Positions 31,573 to 40,374 are shown, counted from the stretch's first letter. The stretch is 52,289 nt of DNA from Candidatus Saccharimonadota bacterium (GCA_017506895.1 JAFWBV010000008.1:1-52289), one strand, 5' to 3'. Numbers and translations are program-made. The notes: generated by a model not told the origin, from the sequence alone.

Positions 31573-31649
31573 TGGTGGCGGGGGTTGGATTTGAACCAAC
31601 GACCTTTTGGTTATGAGCCAAACGAGCTACCAGGCTGCTCTACCCCGCG
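31573..31649 (-). tRNA. Initiator tRNA-Met (CAU)
   Basis: Anticodon loop CTCATAA gives CAU. Initiator hallmarks are an unpaired position 1-72 (here C1 opposite C72) and A11-U24 in the D stem. The usual three G-C pairs at 29-31/39-41 are reduced to two (T29-A41). CCA is encoded. Elongator Met or Ile2 would have a paired 1-72. Confidence 0.88.
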
Positions 31650-31705
31650 ACAAAAACTACCATTATTATATCTAATCAATTCGTTTTTGTCAAGCTTAAC
31701 TATCT

Positions 31706-33052
31706 TTACCTAAAATTCCATTCAGATGTGACAGTCAAATCCTTCTTTAATAACGAACCATCGCCATCACCTAATAATTGAATTGCATAGATTGGATATG
31801 GAAATGCCGAATCACCCGATTCCAATCTAGTCTCAACGCGTCTATACAAGTCATTCGCTCTACCAGTAGAATCAACATTTATTTGAACATCTTCAAGTGC
31901 AGCTTGATTAGTCTCAATCACTTCCTCCGTGCCGTCCTCTGCTATGACAATTTTTTCGTTACAGGCATTTTCGCATAAGAACTCCAACGTGAAGTCAGTA
32001 CTTGGTCTACCATACGGAATCGATACCACAAACAAGAAAGTGTCATTGTTTCTTTTTGCACCTTCACCAACAGGTTTTGGCAACTCGATTTCTGCGCTAC
32101 ATGCATATGAACCAGCCACTTCATTATTACAAAGCACTACATTTGGCAAATTCTTCGAAGTTTTATCATTTGATTTTACCAAATATTTTGCTGCCACGAC
32201 ATTTTTTGTACCGTTATAAGCACCATTGTAGTTTAGAGATGGGTCGCTTTCATACCCCTTCACAGCCTCATCGGCTTCCTTAGTCGGGACAAGATAAACA
32301 GTGCCCCTATTTGTCCTGTCGCCTACACTAACATCAAAATCATTAAAATTAAAATTCTCAGCTGTTTGCACTAACTGTACCGACAAAGTAGGTGGCGTCG
32401 CGGCTTTGCTTGTAGTCAAACTTGGAAAAACAACACTATGAGTACCTTGAGAAAAATTCGTATAGTTAAACTTACCACCGTACACAGCACTATTTACATC
32501 TGAGAACCAATTCACTCTCACAGCTCTAATCTGATCAGCGTCTACATCATCAAGTTTAACCCTTACTAATTTTGATCTGTTACTGCTAGACAGTGTCGAA
32601 CGATAATCATCTAATACAGTGTCCATTTTTACACACGTATAAGCTTGCATCATATTATTTGCCACATTGGTTTCCTGAATCAAAACTTCTCCCATTTCAA
32701 ACTTACCTATCCTACCCAAAATATGAGATACCATATCGCAACCTGGATGATTCATCCAATAAGCAATATCCTGGCAAGTTACTTCTGGTCCAGTCGATAA
32801 TACGTCAGGATACGTTTCTTTGTTTTTTATACAGTTTTGATAATTAAAGAATGCTACCTTGGCATCTTCTACGCCCGCTAAAGCCGAGTCGTAAGCTGAT
32901 TGAGACAAATCATCGTTGATTGTTCTAGTAATTTCCGAAACAATAATTGCTGCAAAACTCGATGCAATAATCACAAGAATCAAAGTTGAAAATGCCACGA
33001 TATAAAACGATGCGGCGCCTTTTTTATTATTTAATTTCTTCTTTCTATTCAT
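31706..33052 (-). CDS. PilX-like minor pilin/pilus assembly protein
   Basis: I chose ATG at 33052 (448 aa) because GGAG lies upstream and it follows the preceding stop by 1 nt. A basic N-terminus with 'KKGAASFYIVAFSTLILVII' (about residues 10-29), a single helix and then 'SAYDSALAGVEDAK' resemble PilX/minor pilin N-termini. The large remainder is beta-rich and contains eight or more cysteines. As the last of three pilin-like genes it probably sits at the pilus tip or in the periplasmic assembly complex. No peptidase cleavage Gly-Phe motif of classic form is present, only 'KKGAAS'. Confidence 0.78.
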   Translation of the reverse strand: MNRKKKLNNKKGAASFYIVAFSTLILVIIASSFAAIIVSEITRTINDDLSQSAYDSALAGVEDAKVAFFNYQNCIKNKETYPDVLSTGPEVTCQDIAYWMNHPGCDMVSHILGRIGKFEMGEVLIQETNVANNMMQAYTCVKMDTVLDDYRSTLSSSNRSKLVRVKLDDVDADQIRAVRVNWFSDVNSAVYGGKFNYTNFSQGTHSVVFPSLTTSKAATPPTLSVQLVQTAENFNFNDFDVSVGDRTNRGTVYLVPTKEADEAVKGYESDPSLNYNGAYNGTKNVVAAKYLVKSNDKTSKNLPNVVLCNNEVAGSYACSAEIELPKPVGEGAKRNNDTFLFVVSIPYGRPSTDFTLEFLCENACNEKIVIAEDGTEEVIETNQAALEDVQINVDSTGRANDLYRRVETRLESGDSAFPYPIYAIQLLGDGDGSLLKKDLTVTSEWNFR

Positions 33053-33053
33053 T

Positions 33054-34034
33054 TTATTCTCCAATAGCCTGTACGGCAACATTAAACTTATTTATCGCAC
33101 AATAGTCAAAGTTTTCAATAGTGTATTCGTCAGGCGTAGCACAAAAGTTCCCTGACGCCTTTACGTTAATTCCGCCCTGCACAGTACCCAACACGAAAGA
33201 CATCGAATAAAAGAGTGCATTGTTTAAACCATTATACGCTGGAGCGGCAGCGGATAAATCATATAAAACCATATTATTATTACCATCAGCAGAAAGTAAC
33301 TCCACAACATCATCATATATCGACTCATTCTTTTCTCCGCTAATATCAAATACACTTCCACCATTATTGATTACTGTACTTACTCCAAGTCTACTTGTAT
33401 TTCTAACTAAATAATTACCATTAGCCGTAAAATTCACCGCTGAAATACAAATAGCTCTTGATTCATCCGGAATCTTTAATAATCTAAAACCACTCTCCGT
33501 CGCCACACTACCAGTCTCACCATTTTTATACTTCAGTATTGCCGGGCCATCTACATCTTCCACATTATAGTCTTCGTTAAAGAAATATCCAGAGTTCCAA
33601 ATATAAGAATAAGCCCCCGTACAAAAAGCTCCAAATACCGGAACATTACTCATTGTCTTTGCGTTATTTGTATTATTTCCGATTGTAACGCTGGAAAGTC
33701 TCATTACGGAAACAAAATTTCTCGCACCGTCTTCCATACATCTATTATACAAATCGCTAGTTAAACCGCTGTCTTGGTATAATTTAGCACACTCAGAAGT
33801 TACCGCTTTAGATGGAGAATTCTGAATCGCCGCTCTAAAATCATCCGCCAAATCCATACCGGTTGTGTTAATCTGGTTTAGCACAATTCCCCGACGATAC
33901 GACACAATCGTATTAGTAATTATTAATGTAATCGTAATTGACAAAATTGCAATAAAAACAATCGAAAGCGAAAGCTCAATTAAAGTAAAACCTTTCTTTC
34001 TTTTTATGCTTTCCTTTAATGCTTTCATTTTCAT
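33054..34034 (-). CDS. Type IV pilin-like protein
   Basis: The start at 34034 (326 aa) overlaps the previous stop as ATGA. The prepilin motif 'KRKKGFTLIELSLSIVFIAI' (about residues 12-31) has the Gly/Phe cleavage site and conserved Glu5 of the mature pilin. The rest is a large beta-rich domain with six or more cysteines. This length exceeds major pilins and fits a minor pilin. It is the middle gene of the pilin operon. Confidence 0.88.
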   Translation of the reverse strand: MKMKALKESIKRKKGFTLIELSLSIVFIAILSITITLIITNTIVSYRRGIVLNQINTTGMDLADDFRAAIQNSPSKAVTSECAKLYQDSGLTSDLYNRCMEDGARNFVSVMRLSSVTIGNNTNNAKTMSNVPVFGAFCTGAYSYIWNSGYFFNEDYNVEDVDGPAILKYKNGETGSVATESGFRLLKIPDESRAICISAVNFTANGNYLVRNTSRLGVSTVINNGGSVFDISGEKNESIYDDVVELLSADGNNNMVLYDLSAAAPAYNGLNNALFYSMSFVLGTVQGGINVKASGNFCATPDEYTIENFDYCAINKFNVAVQAIGE

Positions 34035-34855
34035 CTCACACATGCGCTTTCTTCATCTGATATCAATTCAACTCCGGAAGCATTTCTTGCTCCGCTTATC
34101 AATCTAACATTACGTCTCACTCCACCTTCTTCATTCCCATTTGGATTAATGCAAAAATTTATCGCTTTTTTCTCGAAGTGCGGTTCATGTGAAACATTTA
34201 AAAAACCTGAATTTTTTAAAATATTATAATCACCATCACCGATAATCGACGTATTCGCTGAGTGAATCAATTGGTTAATCTCTAGTGTCTCGCCCTCCAC
34301 GACATAAGTATAAACCATACCGGAAGAAGGATTTCTAACTACCAATATCGCGCCTACAAATGGTTCAAAGTTTTCCGCAAATTGTATAGATGCTGCCCAC
34401 TTCGGCGTATAACTTTGCACTATCCCGGCAGGAACCAACTTGCCAGCACCACCTTCATTAGTTTCAAAAAAGGCAACATCCGCACCTAAATCCGACAGGG
34501 ATTGCAACACGCTTCTTGAGCTCGTCTCGCCAATTTTCCCGACCACGCTATAAGTAAAAACTGTATTGTTGTTACTATCAATTTCCGTCTCACCATCCTG
34601 TTTATATTTTTGTCCGAATGTTACCAATTTGCCGTAAATTGCTTTTTCGGATCTTCCACCACTCAGATTTTGCACATTTGTAACTTCACTATATACCCCT
34701 CTCAAAAACTCCATGAAATTCTGAACCGAATCATTATACCTTTGCTGAAAAATAGAATTTTGCACCCCCACCGTAACACCCAAGAACAACAAACCAGTTA
34801 CCGCCAAAAACAACGCTACTTCAATTAAGGTAAAACCTTTTTTGATTATTCTCAT
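34031..34855 (-). CDS. Type IV pilin-like protein
   Basis: The 274-aa protein starts with a prepilin signal 'KKGFTLIEVALFLAVTGLLF' (residues 5-24), cleavage expected after Gly, with Glu at mature position 5. A hydrophobic helix and coiled region follow, then a beta-rich domain. It is the first gene of a three-gene pilin operon. A leaderless -10 ends 6 nt before the ATG. The pilus motor candidate PilB lies about 11 kb away. Confidence 0.9.
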   Translation of the reverse strand: MRIIKKGFTLIEVALFLAVTGLLFLGVTVGVQNSIFQQRYNDSVQNFMEFLRGVYSEVTNVQNLSGGRSEKAIYGKLVTFGQKYKQDGETEIDSNNNTVFTYSVVGKIGETSSRSVLQSLSDLGADVAFFETNEGGAGKLVPAGIVQSYTPKWAASIQFAENFEPFVGAILVVRNPSSGMVYTYVVEGETLEINQLIHSANTSIIGDGDYNILKNSGFLNVSHEPHFEKKAINFCINPNGNEEGGVRRNVRLISGARNASGVELISDEESACVR

Positions 34856-34861
34856 AATAAC

Positions 34862-34867
34862 ATTATA
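34862..34867 (-). promoter_or_regulatory. Leaderless-type -10 box (TGC-TATAAT) for the pilin operon
   Basis: Ends 6 nt before ATG at 34855, within the 28-bp gap after the FtsB-like gene. Confidence 0.62.
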
Positions 34868-34883
34868 GCATAATCATTTTATT

Positions 34884-35312
34884 TTAGTAATTAGGAAATA
34901 AATACATCATCCATTTTTCAAAATTTGAATAACGTTTTTCCGCGATTTCTTCTTCTTTTGCTACGTGCTTATTCTTAGCCTTCTCCGAATTCTCAGGCAA
35001 AACCACCATTTTCTCTCCTGGCAATTGCTTATCAAGAAATTTTCTTGCTAGTATTTCTTGATATTCTTCAGACCTAAAATATTCATTTTCAAGTTGGCTC
35101 TTTTCGTTCTCAATGCTAAGGAGTTCCAATTGTCTTTTTTCGGCGCCAAGTCTCTCCGACAACTCCCAATTCCGACTCATCGCCATAATAGATTGATAAG
35201 TTAAAGTTAGACATAGAATAATCGCCGCAACCAAAAAAACATTTTCCACCGTCAAATAATCATGACGTAGTTTATAACTAAGTCTCCTAAGTGGCGTCTT
35301 TATCCCGCTCAT
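34884..35312 (-). CDS. FtsB/DivIC-like septum protein
   Basis: The 142-aa protein has one transmembrane helix (about residues 24-46), a coiled coil rich in Glu ('LELLSIENEKSQLENEYF', about 62-79) and then 'ARKFLDKQLPGEKMVVLP', the hallmark pattern 'ARxxLxxxxPGExvvxLP' of FtsB/DivIC. These bitopic proteins bridge the divisome to septal synthesis. The C-terminal extension is charged. The promoter -10 is 6 nt upstream of the ATG. Confidence 0.83.
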   Translation of the reverse strand: MSGIKTPLRRLSYKLRHDYLTVENVFLVAAIILCLTLTYQSIMAMSRNWELSERLGAEKRQLELLSIENEKSQLENEYFRSEEYQEILARKFLDKQLPGEKMVVLPENSEKAKNKHVAKEEEIAEKRYSNFEKWMMYLFPNY

Positions 35313-35318
35313 GACTAT

Positions 35319-35324
35319 ATTATA
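35319..35324 (-). promoter_or_regulatory. Leaderless-type -10 box (TGG-TATAAT) for the FtsB-like gene
   Basis: Ends exactly 6 nt before the ATG at 35312. Confidence 0.62.
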
Positions 35325-35365
35325 CCATTAAACAAACGCTCTAAATATGATATAATATGGTAACT

Positions 35366-35442
35366 GGGGGTATAGCTCAGTTGGTCAGAGCATGCGTCTT
35401 ATACACGCAGTGTCCTTGGTTCGAGTCCAAGTACCCCCACCA
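35366..35442 (+). tRNA. tRNA-Ile (UAU)
   Basis: GGGGGTA/TACCCCC acceptor, anticodon stem TGCGT/ACGCA with loop CTTATAC (anticodon UAU) and T-arm CTTGG/CCAAG. CCA is encoded. It reads AUA directly, instead of the common lysidine-modified CAU tRNA. A TATAAT at 35351-35356 ends 9 nt before the tRNA start. Confidence 0.9.
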
Positions 35443-35450
35443 TAGAAATC

Positions 35451-35473
35451 AAAAAGGCCTTTAGGTCTTTTTT
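35451..35473 (+). terminator. Intrinsic terminator after tRNA-Ile
   Basis: AAAGGCC-TTTA-GGTCTTTTTT stem (one G-T pair) plus T-run, 9 nt past the CCA. Confidence 0.75.
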
Positions 35474-35529
35474 GGTATCTCTGTAGTCTTGAGTTTTGGT
35501 AGCAAAAACCAAAAAGCATTGTATTGCTA

Positions 35530-35558
35530 TTGACAGATAAGCATAAGTATGATAAAAT
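35530..35558 (+). promoter_or_regulatory. Promoter (TTGACA-17-TAAAAT) of the 150-aa gene
   Basis: Perfect -35 and near-consensus -10 with 17-bp spacing. A leader of about 50 nt follows. Confidence 0.7.
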
Positions 35559-35616
35559 AGAAGCATAACCTAAAAAGGTTAAATAGTACATTAAAAGATT
35601 CTAGGGGAGGGATAGA

Positions 35617-36069
35617 ATGAAAAAGAAATTAGTTCCTACTGTTATCGTTGCTATTATTGTTTTTTCTCTAATAGCGCTGAGTAATGTAAAAGCAATAAAA
35701 GATGCCAGGGATGAAGCAATTTTTAGACACGTATACGTGTCTAGAATGTCTAATGATCCAGCGGTGCTAGCAGAATTCTTGCTTGCCACGGGCAATCTCG
35801 ACGAGTTTTCAGAGGTCGATGAAAACGACCATTCTGAAACCATTAAAAACTGCATGGCAGTTTTCTCCGAGAATGAAGAAATTCATCGGGAAGCATTGGA
35901 AAGAGCAAAAGAACTTTTTTCCGAAATACATATAGATTGTAACTGGGAAGAAGTTCGGAAATTAGATGAACCGACTCCGATCTTGCCTCCTGCAACAATT
36001 GCTGAAACAGGAGAAACTATTTCCGAGAAGGCTGCTGGGTTCTGGATTCCGCCAGAAGATTTTAATTAA
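35617..36069 (+). CDS. Signal-anchored extracytoplasmic protein, unknown function
   Basis: The 150-aa protein has an N-terminal hydrophobic helix (residues 6-25), then an acidic helical domain of about 90 residues with two cysteines and a Pro/Thr-rich end. There is a strong GGGGAGGG Shine-Dalgarno sequence, a strong promoter and its own terminator, so it is an independent unit with features like the GC-richer cassette genes. I recognise no family. Confidence 0.78.
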   Translation: MKKKLVPTVIVAIIVFSLIALSNVKAIKDARDEAIFRHVYVSRMSNDPAVLAEFLLATGNLDEFSEVDENDHSETIKNCMAVFSENEEIHREALERAKELFSEIHIDCNWEEVRKLDEPTPILPPATIAETGETISEKAAGFWIPPEDFN

Positions 36070-36088
36070 AGCAAGCCAACTCAATATA

Positions 36089-36123
36089 AAACCGTGACTA
36101 TTTATAAAAAGTCGCGGTTTTTT
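36089..36123 (+). terminator. Intrinsic terminator after the 150-aa gene
   Basis: AAACCGTGACT...AGTCGCGGTTT stem with one G-T pair, followed by Ts; possibly bidirectional with the convergent nuclease-like gene. Confidence 0.75.
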
Positions 36124-36129
36124 CTTATC

Positions 36130-38271
36130 TCAGGATCTTATTTTTTCTATCAGTTTATCGTATTTTTTCTCTACGATTAAGTTTTTTCCAGCATAATTAG
36201 CCGCAAACCAGCATCCATCTGTTTTTGCTATATAAAAGTCATCAAGCGTCTCAAATATTGTAAAAGTATCATACGCAAATATATCAAGGTTTTTCCCCGG
36301 TTCATAATTATAGTTTTTAAGAATTCTTTGTACTTCTTTTTTCCATTTACGGCATTCTTTTCCAAGTTCTGTATCATCATAGGCAGCATATTCAAAAATC
36401 ATGTACTCCGCTTTTTCAAGTAGCTCTTCTTTTTCCAAGTTATACAAACTTTTCATTTCGTCCTCTAGCCGACTCATTTTTATCGGTTTTTGTGTACCAG
36501 TGTCTAGCATATTGATTCCATGATAAAGAAAATATGCATCAGATGGCTGGAGTAATAGTTTAAGTAACTTTTCTGTTGTTTCCTGTTTATTATTCTTCCC
36601 GCCAGGCTTTACACTTAATAAATAATTATAGTTTGATTTTTTAATAATTATTTCTGGGTCCAATCGTATAGAATCAATGTCAATATCTTCCTTCTTGATT
36701 AAATCGTATAGTTTATTTAGCCAAAATAATCTGTTTTGCCATAGACCATATCCAATTTGAAAATCTTCGCCATTCTCTAAAATCTTTATAGTAATATATT
36801 CAATTTTTTCTCGTGCATCATTAATTTTTTCGAAAGATTCAATATTTTCACCAGAATCAGCCGCATCAATGCTTCCATAACCTAGAACACACCGCATTTG
36901 AAGATCCCGATACTTATAAAAATCGTCTGATGTTTTAATTGGATAATCTTTACGGTATTTACTAATGAACTTATATATTGAATTATGAATTTCTTCCTTC
37001 TGCTTGCTTTTATCAAATATCTTTTTCACATCTATCGGCTTCGTAGATTCATGTTTGTTATATTCGTAAAGCTCTGTAGATGCATCAAAATCATTACTAA
37101 CTTCTATTTTATTATCAGTGTATTTAACTATCGTATTTAACAAGTTTCTAATAGAATAACCAGGAATAACATCAATTTGTTTTACCCCATTTTTAGCCGA
37201 GATTTCTCTCTTTTTTTCGTCCAGAGCTTTTCTTCTAGCCAAAGCATCCTCGCCCCCAAATACTTCGATTGGGGTAAAATGCTGATCGCCTTGAAACTCA
37301 AGTGCAATTTTATATTCAGGAATATACACATCATAATGCTGCATTCCCAGAAAGTTCGGTCGACTGTGTTGTTCGACGACTGTTTTTGGAAATGCTGATT
37401 TAATTTGGTGATACAACAAACTCTCAGAAATCCAACCCTCACCAACTGGCGGTAAATCATGTTTAATCCGATATATGTTTTCAGAATACCTAATCAGTGA
37501 CTTAATTGCATCTCTATCTGGCGTTCTACGTTCAGTAGCAAATTTACCTACACCGTAAATTGTTGGCTTGAAAAAACAATAATAAAAGTTTTTATTAGTA
37601 GCTTGACGAATCTCCTCTAGAGCTTCCTCCGTATATCTTATAATGTCGTCAGAATAGTTACTTAGCTGCTTCGAAATAAATGTTTTTAATGTTTTTCTCG
37701 AAACAAAGATAGTAAAATAATGAGGATCTATATATGTATCTTCACTAAGTTTTTCGGCCTTCGCATACAAATCGGGAACAATTCCATATAAAACGTCATC
37801 TCTCATTTCGTCGTCGTCAAATAACGACATATACTTCTTAAAAAAATCGGAATTATATTGTCCACAATCTATCAGAGCTTTCATATAAGAACTGTAAAGC
37901 CATTTGACAACTTGCCCATAATCGCTATAAACGTCCAAGAATTTTTTCATTTTTACAAGATATTTTTCAGGATTTTTACCGCTATATTGGTTTTTATATA
38001 AAAACACAATTAAATACTTCGTCTCATTGGTTAGTTTATCCCATCGTTCGCTACTACACCTTGATTCGGAAAAATGTAAGCCAGGAAAGCCTCCGTACCA
38101 TTTATCTTTTTTATAATCGCCAATTCTTATTTGGCCTTCTAGAAGCAACTTTGAAAAACGTCTGTAACAGGCTAATACATCTTTAGGTATGAAATCATCT
38201 GAATCAAAAAAACACTCCTTTTTCGAACTTCTTTTAATTTTTGGCCAATCAGTATATTTGAAAGTATCCAT
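36130..38271 (-). CDS. Large protein with a PD-(D/E)XK/Vsr-like nuclease domain
   Basis: The 713-aa protein is soluble and Lys/Tyr/Asp-rich. A central segment (about residues 280-370) reads 'SESLLYHQIKSAFP', 'YDVYIPEYKIALEFQGDQHF', 'DEKKREISAKNGVKQIDVIP'. This is the pattern of Vsr/MutH-like restriction-fold nucleases: Asp before an IPE strand, then ExQG, then Lys. The N-terminal 270 residues and C-terminal 330 residues are helical and unrecognised. It has a -10 box 7 nt before ATG and no operon partner except perhaps the Nudix gene upstream. Roles in DNA repair, restriction or anti-mobile-element defence are all possible; none is shown. Confidence 0.72.
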   Translation of the reverse strand: MDTFKYTDWPKIKRSSKKECFFDSDDFIPKDVLACYRRFSKLLLEGQIRIGDYKKDKWYGGFPGLHFSESRCSSERWDKLTNETKYLIVFLYKNQYSGKNPEKYLVKMKKFLDVYSDYGQVVKWLYSSYMKALIDCGQYNSDFFKKYMSLFDDDEMRDDVLYGIVPDLYAKAEKLSEDTYIDPHYFTIFVSRKTLKTFISKQLSNYSDDIIRYTEEALEEIRQATNKNFYYCFFKPTIYGVGKFATERRTPDRDAIKSLIRYSENIYRIKHDLPPVGEGWISESLLYHQIKSAFPKTVVEQHSRPNFLGMQHYDVYIPEYKIALEFQGDQHFTPIEVFGGEDALARRKALDEKKREISAKNGVKQIDVIPGYSIRNLLNTIVKYTDNKIEVSNDFDASTELYEYNKHESTKPIDVKKIFDKSKQKEEIHNSIYKFISKYRKDYPIKTSDDFYKYRDLQMRCVLGYGSIDAADSGENIESFEKINDAREKIEYITIKILENGEDFQIGYGLWQNRLFWLNKLYDLIKKEDIDIDSIRLDPEIIIKKSNYNYLLSVKPGGKNNKQETTEKLLKLLLQPSDAYFLYHGINMLDTGTQKPIKMSRLEDEMKSLYNLEKEELLEKAEYMIFEYAAYDDTELGKECRKWKKEVQRILKNYNYEPGKNLDIFAYDTFTIFETLDDFYIAKTDGCWFAANYAGKNLIVEKKYDKLIEKIRS

Positions 38272-38278
38272 AGTTTAT

Positions 38279-38284
38279 ATTATA
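38279..38284 (-). promoter_or_regulatory. -10 box TATAAT, 7 nt before the nuclease-like gene
   Basis: TATAAT directly upstream of the ATG with no Shine-Dalgarno site. The remaining 38285-38383 stretch shows only AT-rich sequence. Confidence 0.5.
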
Positions 38285-38383
38285 ATATTTATTCTCTGTA
38301 TTAGCAAATATGGTTATGCTTCTTCTCCAGAAAAAATAGACCATCTTAGCGTAATTTGCAGAGATGATTCTTTCAGCAATAAA

Positions 38384-38971
38384 TCATTGCAACATTAATG
38401 ATTTAAAAAATTTTGCAATTTCCAAATCACGTTTATTTGAAAAACATCCACTATAACTCTCTTTTTTGCCTTCATTTTTCTCTTGCTCAACAATAAAATC
38501 TTCCAGCTTAATCCACATCGGTTTGAAACCTTCAGCAATCTCATCTTCCGTATAATTTATACCAACCTCCTTTCCAGATAAAGCACTAAAAACAAACGAA
38601 ATAGCTTGATTCCAATCATGACTATTCCGAATATCTTCACGTTTCTCTACAATATACCCAACTGGTCTAATGTCGTTTATTAGAAATCCTGTTTCTTCTC
38701 GTGCTTCTCTCCGTAAAGCATCCATAATGCTTTCGCAATTTTCAATTCCACCACCAGGAAGTTGCATATAGCCATATTTTTCAGATTTTACGACGCAAAT
38801 AAGATTATCGCCCCTTTGTATCAATAAACGCACATTATATTTAACTTTGTCATTCTTTGCCCTGGGCGTATTAAAACCAAAATCACTATCTACTATTTCA
38901 GCAATTTCTTGCCATTTTACTTGCCGCTCTTCGTTCGTAGCATTTTCCGGAAAAACTAACTCATTTTTCAT
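38384..38971 (-). CDS. Nudix hydrolase
   Basis: The 195-aa protein contains a Nudix box, beginning GGIENCES and ending REAREETGF (about residues 74-96), followed by 'LINDIRPVGYIVEKRED'. The N-terminal 55 residues are a short extension. It should hydrolyse a nucleoside diphosphate-linked substrate; no specificity is readable. A stop-to-start gap of about 110 bp separates it from the nuclease-like gene. No clear Shine-Dalgarno or -10 box supports the start. Confidence 0.85.
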   Translation of the reverse strand: MKNELVFPENATNEERQVKWQEIAEIVDSDFGFNTPRAKNDKVKYNVRLLIQRGDNLICVVKSEKYGYMQLPGGGIENCESIMDALRREAREETGFLINDIRPVGYIVEKREDIRNSHDWNQAISFVFSALSGKEVGINYTEDEIAEGFKPMWIKLEDFIVEQEKNEGKKESYSGCFSNKRDLEIAKFFKSLMLQ

Positions 38972-39032
38972 ACTTTACCGATTATTCCTTTATTGTTAAA
39001 CAGCAGTTTAGCAATATTCTCGTTACGTAGCT

Positions 39033-39971
39033 CTAACCTCTTTTCTGAACACTCGTTAAAACATAATGCCCATTACTTTTTTCAAAAACCATACCATACA
39101 CTGGAATACGATCCGAAAAATCTTTTATCAAATTAGTGATATTTTCGCTATCAGCAAGTGAATACGACTTGACGCAGTATGCTCCAGGCTGCGCATTTTC
39201 TAAGGTCTCACACCAAGGAACATTATCATGATACACATCAATTATTAATTTTTCATTGTCATATTGTGCTCCTTTTACTCTAGAAAACATCGTCCCACCT
39301 GATCCACCAATTCCACCTAACCCAAATTTAAAATACTCCCTAGAACCAGCACTCTGATTAAATGATAACTCTTCAAAGTATGGAGTGTCATAGTTTCGCT
39401 TTTCTATTTCCTGGTTATTTCCAAACAAATAAGTATATTCATCATTAAAAGTATAATAATCCACATCGAAAAACAGTATACCATTATCTCCATCTGACGA
39501 ACGAGCATTCCCAGGTTTCAAGTTTTCAAAAGCAACTTTCATTTTAGCATTAACGTCAAACTGTTTATCCAATAAATTATCAAAAGCTCCAAAATGTACT
39601 AAATATGGATTAACAATGGTTTGTGCTGCATTATTATCTAAAACACTCGTAGTCTCAATGGAAGATCCATCAGGACAAACAACCGTAGTGTTCTTATTAG
39701 AATTGGCACAATTAGCAACCTGCTGTTTCAAAGCAACAATCTCATTATCTTTTTCAGATACCTGCATTAATTCAAAAATGCCAAAAGCCACACCACAAAT
39801 CATTAAAATCGCAAGAACTATCAAACCGATAGTAGCTCCCTTTGAATGCTTTTGCGCCCCATCGCCCTTTTCTGCTTTTGGCTCTGGCACAGTTACCGGC
39901 TCAGAAGGCGCCGCCTGTACCACAGGTGCCCCCGATACAACAGAAGCATCACCATTAACTTGTCCGTCCAT
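39033..39971 (-). CDS. Single-pass membrane protein with Pro-rich cytoplasmic N-terminus
   Basis: The 312-aa protein has a Pro/Ala/Val-rich N-terminal segment (about 45 residues), one transmembrane helix (about 47-68), a short coiled coil and a beta-rich external domain with four cysteines. The N-terminal layout is common to a class of CPR surface proteins, but I cannot name a family. An AAAGGGA Shine-Dalgarno site precedes ATG. It appears monocistronic. Confidence 0.78.
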   Translation of the reverse strand: MDGQVNGDASVVSGAPVVQAAPSEPVTVPEPKAEKGDGAQKHSKGATIGLIVLAILMICGVAFGIFELMQVSEKDNEIVALKQQVANCANSNKNTTVVCPDGSSIETTSVLDNNAAQTIVNPYLVHFGAFDNLLDKQFDVNAKMKVAFENLKPGNARSSDGDNGILFFDVDYYTFNDEYTYLFGNNQEIEKRNYDTPYFEELSFNQSAGSREYFKFGLGGIGGSGGTMFSRVKGAQYDNEKLIIDVYHDNVPWCETLENAQPGAYCVKSYSLADSENITNLIKDFSDRIPVYGMVFEKSNGHYVLTSVQKRG

Positions 39972-40042
39972 TATTTCCCTTTCAATTAATTCTTATGCTT
40001 ACATTATAACACATTAAATAAAGACTACTGAATCTTGCACCA

Positions 40043-40069
40043 TAAAAAAACGCCCTAAACGGGCGTTTC
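40043..40069 (-). terminator. Intrinsic terminator after the 67-aa gene
   Basis: Minus-strand AAACGCCC-GTTTA-GGGCGTTTTTTT: 8-bp stem and T-run. Confidence 0.88.
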
Positions 40070-40083
40070 TTATTTCAAATTGA

Positions 40084-40287
40084 TTATTTCTTCTTTAGAG
40101 TTAAGAACCCATTGCGTGGATTCTCGACAACCATACGATCTGCAGGCAAATCGCAAGGAGTACCCTTACCGCCTTTTTCTTCCTTTGTAAAGAAATAAAT
40201 TGTCTGAGGCTTGCCACCGCGGAGTGTTACTTCAGATTTATGTAGATAGTACTTTACACCTTTACCGTTAGTATGTTCGTAAGCCAT
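40084..40287 (-). CDS. Small basic conserved-type protein
   Basis: The 67-aa protein begins 'MAYEHTNGKGVKYYLHKSEV' and has three or four predicted beta strands, many Lys and Gly residues, and one cysteine. A strong GGAGG-type Shine-Dalgarno site (AAGGAGGAAAG) and a tight terminator mark it as a real, well-expressed transcript. I believe similar proteins occur widely in CPR genomes, but assign no function. Confidence 0.82.
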   Translation of the reverse strand: MAYEHTNGKGVKYYLHKSEVTLRGGKPQTIYFFTKEEKGGKGTPCDLPADRMVVENPRNGFLTLKKK

Positions 40288-40374
40288 TTCAGCTTTCCTC
40301 CTTAAGTTAATATATTCTTATCTTATGACCCTTATACGAAATTGTCAAGAGATTTTTCACACATTTTAGCATAA

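Noticed and set aside
35385-35591. Minus-strand ORF antisense to tRNA-Ile
   Set aside because: The 'GGTWTRTKD' peptide is the well-known false translation of a tRNA gene.
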